Shown piece by piece: positions 8,531-18,000 of a stretch of DNA of 64,000 bases (positions within the stretch are counted from its first letter, which is position 1; each line of letters begins with the position of its first letter). Made by a program: the position numbers and the translations under genes. The stretch lies in the NCBI GenBank assembly GCA_001281695.1, contig LJIE01000001.1, positions 1,936,586-2,000,585 on the forward strand, given 5' to 3'. The notes below the pieces were generated by a model. The model saw only the letters and a program-made list of their open reading frames with translations. It ran no database searches and was not told the origin of the DNA. Source of the DNA: a bacterium 336/3 (GTDB taxonomy: Bacteria; Bacteroidota; Bacteroidia; Cytophagales; Thermonemataceae).

Positions 8531-9520
8531 ATGCAAAAACATCTTATCTCTCTTCTATGGGTATATTTAGGCGTAATATGCTCTGCCACAGCCCAAGAAA
8601 TCGTTGCCAAACGAACAGTTACAATTCAAGGGAAAATAACAAACTCCATAAAGAAACATTTTCTAGTAGATGAGTACCAAAAAGGGAACTTTTATGCCCG
8701 AATAGCTTTAGGCAATAATATCCATGATTATTTGGTGAATGGTGAGCAAACTAAAACACTTTCGGCTGATGTGGAGTCTGATAAACATAGTAAAAGAGTC
8801 AATAATCTTGAAATGGATACAGACCAAAAAAGCTTTGTTTCTGTGGATGAGAGCAATGTGATAAAAGTTTGGGGCAATGCAAGTGGGCTGAGAGCTACTA
8901 TTCAGGAAAAACTCATGGTTGGGGAAATAGCCATTAATGGTAGTAAACTGGCATACTTGGCATTTAATCCAAGCGGAAGCAGTGCAGGAATAAAGGTATA
9001 TGATTATTTAGGTAAAAAAAGTTTTAGCCTTAAAACCAACGATTTATTTATGGAGGTCAGGTTTAGCCCTGATGGAAAGTATTTGATGGCATACAAGCCC
9101 AATATATTGGATGCAGGTAAAATAACAGTTTGGGATTTGACAACTCGTAAAATAATTTTTAGTGAAACAACCAATATCCAAACTGCTGATTTTACACCAA
9201 ACTCCAAATATTTTGTTTATGAAGCCTATAAAAAGATTTATAAATATGGAGTAGATGGCAAACAAGTATATTCTTCGGAAATAGGAGTAGAAACAAGAAA
9301 ACATACTTTTAGTGCTGATAGTAAATATATTTATGCAAATGGATTCTATCAGTTCTTAAAAATTGATGTTGAAACAGGAAAGATTGTAAAGCAAATTGAG
9401 TATAAAAAAGAGATTTTGGATAAACTTCTATTTTCCAATGATGGCATGTATGCCCTCAAAGCAACTGAGAACTCCATCACCAACGAAGTAAACTTGACAG
9501 TTTTTAAAATCGATTGGTAG
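8531..9520 (+). CDS. Exported beta-propeller (WD40/PQQ-like) protein, function unknown
   Basis: A 329-residue protein with a signal peptide ending near SATAQE (residue 23). The rest is a series of blade-like repeats such as MEVRFSPDGKYLMAYKPN, KITVWDLTTRKIIFSET and HTFSADSKYIYANGFY, typical of WD40-like propellers in which SPDGKYL and VWDL mark successive strands. About five blades can be counted. No enzyme motif is visible. It stands alone between a promoter-like element and a terminator. Confidence 0.65.
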   Translation: MQKHLISLLWVYLGVICSATAQEIVAKRTVTIQGKITNSIKKHFLVDEYQKGNFYARIALGNNIHDYLVNGEQTKTLSADVESDKHSKRVNNLEMDTDQKSFVSVDESNVIKVWGNASGLRATIQEKLMVGEIAINGSKLAYLAFNPSGSSAGIKVYDYLGKKSFSLKTNDLFMEVRFSPDGKYLMAYKPNILDAGKITVWDLTTRKIIFSETTNIQTADFTPNSKYFVYEAYKKIYKYGVDGKQVYSSEIGVETRKHTFSADSKYIYANGFYQFLKIDVETGKIVKQIEYKKEILDKLLFSNDGMYALKATENSITNEVNLTVFKIDW

Positions 9521-9540
9521 AATGAAAATGCTTTAAGTTG

Positions 9541-9586
9541 ATAAACCTTCCAAAAGTGCTGAACTTTGAGAAGGTTTATTTTTTAT
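9541..9586 (+). terminator. Intrinsic terminator of the propeller gene
   Basis: A 10-bp perfect stem (ATAAACCTTC at 9541-9550, GAAGGTTTAT at 9570-9579) with a 19-base loop is followed by a T-rich tail. It overlaps the last codons of the convergent MORN gene. Confidence 0.7.
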
Positions 9587-10436
9587 GGGTTTGTAACTTA
9601 ATTTTCTTGTTTAAAACACCATTTTTCCATATTTGTTTTTCTCGAACTTCTCCATCTGGATTGAGTAAAAAAGATTTTCCATGTTTTTTACCCATTTTAT
9701 ATTCTGTTTCAGATTCTAAAAAACCATTTTCATAAAATTCTTTTACTACACCATTTTCCTCACCTTGTTTATAATTAGCTTCACGTTGTAAAAACCCATT
9801 CTCCCAAAACTCTTTATATTCACCAAAGTAGCCTTTATCATCTTCATAATATATTTTCTCCAAGCTTCCATTTTCATAAAATTCTGAAACAGCAGTTTTG
9901 GAAAAAGTTAAATAATAGTTTCCTTTTTTTCGCTCTTTTACAGAGTAATAACTAAAAAGCGAATGCCTGAATAATGCACCATTCTGGTGAAATTCCTTTT
10001 GGGACAATAAGTTTCCATTTGAGTAAAAAGATTCTTCTATAATTCGTCCAGTGGTATCAAATCGTTTCTCTAATCCAACTTTTGTACCACAGATTATTTG
10101 ATACTCTGTTTGTAATAATCCATTTGGATAATAGATTTTCCAAAGACCATTTTCTCTACCTTTTTCATGCCATTTATAATCGTAAGGCACACTAATAAGA
10201 GCTTTAATATAGCCGAGATTGTATAAACAATCTTTATAGTTTCCCGTTTTAAAAATTTTTCCATCAGAAAAGTAAAATATCCATGTGCTATCAGCTTTTC
10301 GATTTTTATAGAAACCCTGCATTTTGAGGTTTCCGTTTGGATAAAATTCTTTGTATTCTCCATCTTTGATGGGGTTTTGCCCATAAGTAGAGATGTGTAG
10401 TAAAAAAATTGTACTTAGGATAAGAAAAGATTTCAT
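9576..10436 (-). CDS. Exported MORN-variant repeat protein (YwqK family)
   Basis: A 286-residue protein with a signal peptide (residues 1-19, ending STYGQ). It contains repeated MORN_2-type units of the form G-x-[YW]-x-E-F-Y-x-N-G-x-L: GEYKEFYPNGNLKMQGFYKN near the N-terminus, IYYPNGLLQTEYQI, EFYENGSLEKIYYED, EFWENGFLQREANY and EFYENGFLESETEY. Such proteins are often labelled 'YwqK family antitoxin', but a toxin partner is not evident here. It lies 20 bp downstream of the hydrolase gene and may be the last gene of the sprA transcript. Confidence 0.75.
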   Translation of the reverse strand: MKSFLILSTIFLLHISTYGQNPIKDGEYKEFYPNGNLKMQGFYKNRKADSTWIFYFSDGKIFKTGNYKDCLYNLGYIKALISVPYDYKWHEKGRENGLWKIYYPNGLLQTEYQIICGTKVGLEKRFDTTGRIIEESFYSNGNLLSQKEFHQNGALFRHSLFSYYSVKERKKGNYYLTFSKTAVSEFYENGSLEKIYYEDDKGYFGEYKEFWENGFLQREANYKQGEENGVVKEFYENGFLESETEYKMGKKHGKSFLLNPDGEVREKQIWKNGVLNKKIKLQTHKK

Positions 10437-10456
10437 ACAATAAAAATATTAAATTA

Positions 10457-11407
10457 TTACTCTAAAAAAGCCTTTATATCCTCAGTCCATTTGGTGTTGT
10501 ACTTGAGAAGGTAGTTTTCGTGTCCTGCAAGGGGATAGGTGACAATGTTTTTTTGTGTGGTAGGTATATTGTTATAAATCGCATCTATTTCGGCTCTTGT
10601 AACACGATTGTCTTTTTCACCATACAAGAGAAGTGTTTTGGTATTCACTTTTTTTGCATACTCAGTAGGTTTATGCGAAAAAGCCCAAAAGCCATTCTGT
10701 ACGCCTCCCCAAAATACAAGTAAATGCACCAAAGGGTATTTGGGTACACCCAAATTTTTAAAACGGATGGAAACGGTTTCATACATTGTTCCAAACGGAC
10801 ACTCTAACATCAAACCTTTTGCTTTTATGCCATAATCGTGGCAGGCTTTCAGGATAGCTACAGCACCCATAGAAGTTCCAAACAAATAAATATTTTTCTC
10901 GCCATGCTCTTTAAGATATTCAAAACAATGTTTTACCTGCTCAGCCTCATAAAAGCCAATGGTTGTCCGGTTGCCTTCTGAGCCACCCGAACCCATGAAA
11001 TCTACAAGAATGGTGTTATAACCTAATTCTAAAAATACTTCAGCTTTATCAATCATTTTAGATTTGGAGCTACAATATCCATGAAATAAAATGACAGTTC
11101 CTTTGGCTTGTTTGGGAGTCTGGATACTCCATATTTCTGTTTTTTTGCCACCAGTAGGCTGTAAGGTAATGGTTTTAAATGGTAGGGAAGGGGTTTTTGT
11201 ATTTTTTGGGCGTGGATTGTTTACACCAGTCAGAACAATTTTTGTTTTTTCAAGAATGGATAAATCTTTGGATTCTTTTGTTTTTACAACGTCTTTATCT
11301 GTAAAATGGGTAAAATGATAGGCATGAAAGCAAGCAATGATGTTTAATAATAAAAATAAAACACCTGAGATACCTAAAAATCTTTTTATCCACTTTCTTT
11401 TTGTCAT
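10457..11407 (-). CDS. Membrane-anchored alpha/beta hydrolase
   Basis: A 316-residue protein with an N-terminal membrane anchor (about residues 8-30) after a Lys/Arg-rich start. The alpha/beta-hydrolase core shows VILFHGYCSS (oxyanion region), the nucleophile elbow FGTSMGA with Ser179, an acid near LLLYGEKDNRV (about residue 266) and the His in LAGHENYL (about 297). The catalytic triad therefore looks complete. It resembles YqkD/BD-FAE-type serine hydrolases of unknown substrate. It begins 3 bp after the AhpD-like gene and is in a tight operon with it and sprA. Confidence 0.82.
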   Translation of the reverse strand: MTKRKWIKRFLGISGVLFLLLNIIACFHAYHFTHFTDKDVVKTKESKDLSILEKTKIVLTGVNNPRPKNTKTPSLPFKTITLQPTGGKKTEIWSIQTPKQAKGTVILFHGYCSSKSKMIDKAEVFLELGYNTILVDFMGSGGSEGNRTTIGFYEAEQVKHCFEYLKEHGEKNIYLFGTSMGAVAILKACHDYGIKAKGLMLECPFGTMYETVSIRFKNLGVPKYPLVHLLVFWGGVQNGFWAFSHKPTEYAKKVNTKTLLLYGEKDNRVTRAEIDAIYNNIPTTQKNIVTYPLAGHENYLLKYNTKWTEDIKAFLE

Positions 11408-11410
11408 ATT

Positions 11411-12010
11411 TTAATACTGATGTTTGCCCACAGACCAGCCTTTGTGTTGGAGAAGTTTCTCTCCTGATTCTACAGCTTCTTTTTCAAGTTCTGTTCCCAT
11501 CGAATCGTTCCAACGATTTAAGAAGCCAAAAAGAGCAATAACACCTAAAATTTCTACAATTTCACCATCATCCCAATGTTTACGAAGATTTTCGGAAATG
11601 GTATCATCTACAGCATTGGGAACGGTAGAAGCAGCCAAAGCAAAATCTAAGGCAACTCTTTCAGCATCAGAAAAAGCAGTGTGTGTTCTGTACTCCCAAA
11701 TGTGGTCTAATTTTTCTTGTTCAGCTCCGTATCGCTCAGCAGCTCTGATGGTGTGGGCTTGGCAATACTGACAGCCTGTTGCATGGCTACTGATATAGCC
11801 AATCATGCGTTTCAAGGCACTGGTTACTTTGCCTTTACACTCCATTACAGCTTTGTTCATCTCAATAAAGGCATAAGCAATGCGTGGTCTTTTGTGCATA
11901 GTTTTTACGCTATTTGGGCAAAAGCCCAATGTTTCGTTGTAAAACTCTATGAGTTTCAACAACTCTGCATCATCTTCAGGAGATTGTGGGCTTACCAAAG
12001 GCTGTTTCAT
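11411..12010 (-). CDS. Carboxymuconolactone decarboxylase/AhpD-like peroxidase-related protein
   Basis: A 199-residue all-helical CMD/AhpD-type protein. The motif CQYCQAH (C80, C83, H86) is the CxxCxxH signature of alkylhydroperoxidase D-like proteins, in which the cysteine pair acts as a peroxidase redox centre. The remaining sequence (CPNSVKTMHKRPRIAYAFIE, FGFLNRWNDSMGTELE) fits the 'peroxidase-related enzyme' branch. It has no signal peptide. It lies 2 bp after sprA, so it is very probably co-transcribed with it; a link to T9SS is not established. Confidence 0.82.
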   Translation of the reverse strand: MKQPLVSPQSPEDDAELLKLIEFYNETLGFCPNSVKTMHKRPRIAYAFIEMNKAVMECKGKVTSALKRMIGYISSHATGCQYCQAHTIRAAERYGAEQEKLDHIWEYRTHTAFSDAERVALDFALAASTVPNAVDDTISENLRKHWDDGEIVEILGVIALFGFLNRWNDSMGTELEKEAVESGEKLLQHKGWSVGKHQY

Positions 12011-12012
12011 GA

Positions 12013-15000
12013 CTATTGAGCTAAATTATATCTTAATTGAAAACCTACATTGGTATTTTTACGAGGGAATGCAAGCGTAGTGGCTGGCTGATTGATGGTT
12101 CTCTCAAAATAAAACTGAAATGTAAGTGAGTTGTTAATTTTGTAATTGATGTTAGGGCGAAGCTGAAAATTGTAGTTTCCTGAGGTAACAACAGTTTCTT
12201 CTTCAATTTTTCTTTGATAGGTTTTGCTATCACGAATCGTAAAATCTAAACGGAAATCAGCATTGTTTTTCAGAACAACACGCTCTCTATCAGAGTTTCT
12301 GAAAGGTAAACGAATATTCTTCTTAGAAAAACCTAATCCCAAAACAATGTCGTTGTTTCTAATCTCTGTGATTTGAGCATTAGAAAGATTCAAGCCTATA
12401 TCACGGCTACGGTTTATATCCAAACGAAAGTTTAAATTGCTTTTTGTTCTAGCATTGATACCAATTAAAGGACTAAATTTTTCAGAAAGTTGTACTTGTC
12501 CTAGTACCAATACAGGTACAAGTTCTCCATTGGCATTGAGTGTAAAAGGTTGAATATAATTTCCTAAACCATTGTTCAATTGTAATAAGGCTGTACTCTG
12601 ATACTCTAAGGCAGAAGTGAAATTACCAATTCGGTATTCGGAAGAGTATCGGTGAGTAAGTGAGAATGATTGGAAAATCTCTTTGAAACCTTCTAATTTA
12701 GCCAAACCACTATAATCCAATGACCAGTTGGGTAGTGGTAGTTTTGGAAATGCTGATACCTGATTTTTAGCTCCTACATACGTTTCCATGAAGGCAGCAA
12801 CTAGGACATCTTGTGAGCGAGTACGATACGCTGTATCAGAAATCGCATTAGGGTTCAAGGCTGTTAGCTGACGCTGATATTTATCTAAATTGTTGATAAA
12901 CTGATTGAACGTTTCAGAGTTAATGGAATTATCTTTATTGAATGCCGTACCAATAGAAATTACAGTTGTTTGATATGTACCTTTTCTGAAAGGGCTTAGA
13001 GATTGATAAGCTCTTGCAAGTGTATCAAAACGGAAAATTTCTTGATAATTATCTGTACGAACCATTTTGGCATCTACGGTAATCTTGAAATCTCTAAAAG
13101 GCTCAAGATTTACACCCAGCGTAATATTTTCAGTCTTGTTTTGTGTATAAGGATTATTTTGAATTAAATTGGTATCAGGAGGGATAACCATCCAGTTGTT
13201 ATTCAAAATATCAAAACGTTGGTTTGGATTTTGATTACCTAAGACAAAACCAACACCAGGAGCTCCCCAACCATCAGCAAGTCCCAAATAACGAGGACTT
13301 CCTACAATACCTGGTAGTACAGTTCCTTCTTGACGAGCATAATTGAAAGTAGCTGACCTGACAGTCATGAGTGTACGTAAAACACTTCTTACAAAAGGAT
13401 TAACCTCTTTGTTAGGGTCTTTTTTCTTTTTATCTTTTTTATTCTTTTTACCTTTTTGAGTGGTATCTTTGAGTTGTACAGGTTTTTCTACTTTTTCGGT
13501 TTTCTTATCAGTTTTAGCCTTTTTATCATCAGTTTTTGTTTTCTTAGGTTTTGGCTTAGGCTGATAATCGTTTACTTTCTTGAGAAGTTTACTTTTGTTA
13601 TAAAATTTCACAAAATCGGCTCTGGTACGCAGACTTTGCTCTCTACTATTTTGGATATTATTTCCTAAAATTTTCTCTAAGCCCAAAGAAGCTGCTCCCC
13701 AACGATATGTAGCGTTGTAACTATAATCTGCTGAAATGAAGTTTGTAACAGGGAATTTATCCAAAGGCAGTTTATAAGTAGCATTAAAACGTTGGTTATA
13801 GTCTTTCATACGTCCCAATTTGAGCAAATTATCTTGTACAACTTGTTTGCTACCAGGAGCATTCAAATCTCCAAAAGGTTCATCTACAATTGCTTGTGCT
13901 GTGGCATTACCTGTTAGATTCAAGTTTTTAGTCAAATTCCATTGTACACTATAATCTCTATTGAAATTATAAATCTTCTCAAAGAAAGGGTCAAAAGTTT
14001 GAGCACTCAAATCGCCTGAACGGAGTTGCGTTTTGGTAAAGGTTCTATCCAAATCACCTTTGACAGCAATATTATTGGGCAATAAATTGAAATTAAAATC
14101 CTTTATAGCCTTGAGCCAAGGAGATTGAAGTACTTTACCTTTACTTTTCTTAAAAGGCTCTATATAAGTTACTTCTCGTGTATAATTATAACCCAAAGAT
14201 GTTTTCCAGTTTTGTTGTAAATATTGGGCTACATAAGGGCTGGAACGTTCAAGATCGGAGTATGCCCAAGTAGCAGCAAAATTAGAAATATCCCAAAGTT
14301 GTGCCTTTTTCTCTTTACTGATTTTATTTTTCTTGACATTCGAGAAATTGATGCTTCTTCGAGTTTCTCGGTCTTCAATGAGACTTAAAAAATTATTTTT
14401 CTCAGACTCATTTCCAAATTTTTCTACAGAACGTTTAACTCTGACATCTGGATCGAAGGGGTCGAATTCGGGGGTGGAGTTTTTACGTTGATAACTTAAA
14501 AATACAGGTAAACGCAATCCCCATTTGTTTGGAGTAAATTTATCCAAAGCAAAAGTACCTTGTGTATCAAACTCCCAATCATTTCTCAAGGAACGTTCAG
14601 ATACTTTTTGGTTTAAGCTACCAAAACCAGCAGTTTTGAGTGAGCCACTGGCTTGTAGTTGGGCAAAATCGGCAAGTGTAATACCCAAACGAGCATTGGC
14701 AGCTACACCATTTTGTTTGTCAAAACCTACAGCTCTCAATTCATTAAACCAGACACATGCTGTTTTGGGCTGTCTATCATCTCCTTGTAAATTTGGATTC
14801 TTGATACCAAGCATCATGGTGAGTACTGCACTCAAATCGGGATTACCAACCACAGTTACTCTGTATTGACCAACTTGTCTGGTATAAGGTAAAAATATAG
14901 TTCTGATACCTAAGTTGTTACGTTCTGTTTTTGTTTGTACCAAATCTTCAAGGGCTATATCTAAGTTATTTTGTGCTTTCCAGATTACTTCAGGTAAAGA

Positions 15001-18000
15001 ACCTGCAGGAGTAGATTGTACTTCTGAGAGACGTGTGAAAGTTAAAGGAACTTCAATTTCATAATAGTTTTCAGTGAAATCTGTACCTACACGAATAAAA
15101 GCACTAAGTTGTCCATCTTGAATATTTATATCAGACGATTGAGCGTGTATGGGCATTGAAAGACGCTTATAATACAACATATTTAAGTTTGTATTCTTGA
15201 ATACAGCTCTTGCGTCTCTATCCTGAAGATTATTAACACACAATTGTAAAGATTGCTCATTAAATTGTCTGTTATTGATTGTGGTAATATCTGTATCTCT
15301 TTGAAAACCAGGAGGAATAGTGTAAGGGATAACACCTGTAGCTATTTGTCCGTTTTCTTCTAAATTTACTACTGAAACTACAAAAGAAGGATCATAAGGT
15401 TCAGTGGGCAATTGCAATGCTTTATCTTTCAAATCGCCTAAGAATCTACGCCACTGATTAGCTACCATTTGGAATTGAGCCATACGCATTACGATAGGCT
15501 GGTCAAAGTCAGTCATATATAAACGCATATACCTGATAGACTTAAAACCGTTGATATTACCTATTTTATCATTAAACTCACGAACGGGGATACGAAACTG
15601 ATACCATGTAACCACGTCTTGTCCATTCTTTGTGATACGGGAGTCATTTACTTCTACTTTACTCACAATGTAATTTCTACCTACTACCAAATCTTGAGGG
15701 CGTACAGAAATTTTATATTCATAATATTCTTCTAAATCACTTAAACTATTATCTGTGTTTAAGTCCTCATTATCAGGGAAGTTTGTGCCCGATTGTACAA
15801 ATGCTCCATTGGCATTTTCAGGAGAGTTTCCTTCTGTATTGTTGTAGAATTTGTAGCGTTCAATAACTTTAGCATCTTTATTGTCAAGATCTCCTCCCAA
15901 ATAAAATTTAAAATTATCCCCTGAAGGGTCTTGTTCAATTTCTGCTCTTACATTAGCTGGAAGTGTATTGAGATAATCTTGATAAAAATTTGTTTCTTCA
16001 TTGGTTGGCAATCCATCTAAACCCACATCTTGTAAAGCTCTTGAACCACTGATATTGCTAAAGGCATTATTCACAAACTGATTATTGGGTACAAAACCCC
16101 ATATTGTTTGGTCTTTGTCTCCACTTGCTTGTTCTGGTAAGCCATTTTCAAAGAAATGACGAGTATCTTTCATCACATCTTCAGAAATATTGCCTAAATT
16201 GAGGTATAAGTCCCCTCCAGTAGTATTATTTGTACCATTAGCACCATTGGTTACTACTCTGCCTCGTTCGCCTTGTATAAAGGGGTCTAAAAGCCAAAAT
16301 TCTACATACTCAATATTAGCATTATCAAAATCTACTTCATTGGTGATAGCTCTTGTAATAGAAGCAAAATTTTGACGGGGATTTGGTAATTTACCCGCAG
16401 GTGTTAGGGTAGGAGTATAGTTGAATGTTCCTCTTTCATCAGGGAAATAAGCAATGTCAAATGTATTTTCGTTTACTGCTACGTTTTCAAATTGACGATT
16501 GGGGAAAAGTTCTTGAGGAATAACAGCTCTTACATAGTGGTTCTCCAAATCGGCTGCTGTGATGTTGGAAGGTCGTTGTGTTTGGTTGTAAAATACGGAG
16601 TTATCAATATTATACCAAGCCATTCTTGCTCTTCGGAAGGCATAAGCTCTAGGTTCTGAAAGTACACCTTGCTGGGTAAGTATTCGTTGTGGTGTTGAAC
16701 CCAATTTCCAACGTAAATTGCCACTTCTACCCAAATCGAAAGGTGTTCTAGCACCCTCAAAATCATCAATATACGAAACTGCACCACTCAAACGAGCTGC
16801 ATTAGGGCGTAATTGAGCTACTTCAGCTGCAAATTGAATACTTGATTTTTCTTTGGTTTGGATAAGAGGTATAGCATCTACCATTCTGGTTAGGAATCGA
16901 GAATCTTTTTTTACCTGAACATCAAAACCTAACATAGCATTATTAAGAGCTTCTTGTCCTATTGCAACACGTGTAAGAACTGGACGTTCACGAAGATTGA
17001 CTAATGTAGCTCCTAATTTGAAATCTTTATCTACTTGATACTCAAGTCTTGTCCCTAAATAAGAACGAGTTTGGAGATTGAATAAATCTGCTTTCTCAAA
17101 ACTAATCGTAATTTCTTTGCCCGAATTTAAAATGGCATCATTGGTGATGGTTACTTGTCCTGTAGAGTAATTTACTTGATAGTCAGTTCCTTCTGTAAGA
17201 GGCACACCACCAGCTTTTACAATTACAGAGCCTTGAGCTACATTGATACCTGGGAGTGAAATAGAATTTCCTGTTGATGTTCCTTCGTATTGCCCTTTGA
17301 TGAAAAACTTGTTTTTGCTAGCAAAATTATTTTGAGCATCATTTCGAGTACCTGTATAAAGCTCTTGAAAAACATATTTATTGATAAGAGCTAATTCAGT
17401 ATTGGCATTAAATTCTTTCCGAAGATTACTTCCAAAAGGCTCAAGAACAGGAAAAATAATTCTACTTTGTGCTGTCTGAACAGTAATACCTTCCACAAAA
17501 TCGAAATTACCATCTCCAATAGCTCTCCCAAATCTGTCTTGTACAATATTTCCCTGAGCATCAATTGTTCTATCTCCTCTTGGATTGAGTTGGTCTAAGC
17601 CAAAAATTTTAATCAGTTGAACATCTTTTGTATTACCACCTTCTTGAAGAGCTGGATTATCCAAACCAGTTAAATCATCTCTGTAAATAATGCGAAGTTG
17701 AAAACCTTGTTGCTTGAGTTGTCCTGAACCCAAAGAGTACACATTCTTCATCATCAAATTCCAAGAGGGAATATCTGTACGGATGGTAGAAGGGCGTAAC
17801 ATTTTCAGATAAATTACATCTTCTTGTGGGCGATTCACATAGTCTTCTGAAAGTTCACCCACTTTATATTGCTGTCCGTTGTAAGTATATTCGTAAGCTA
17901 CTCCCAAAATCTCATCATTACGCAAAGGGGTATTCAATGAAATATAACCAAGCTGTTGATGAAATGTAAATTCGTTAGCCTCTAATCTTCTGGATGCTCT

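Noticed and set aside
9576-10436. Antitoxin of a toxin-antitoxin pair (YwqK label)
   Set aside because: The MORN repeats and signal peptide are clear, but no toxin gene is adjacent and the label rests only on family naming.
13456-13668. Plus-strand hydrophobic frame opposite sprA
   Set aside because: It is the antisense of the Lys-rich tract, which automatically reads as Phe/Leu-rich; there is no separate evidence.
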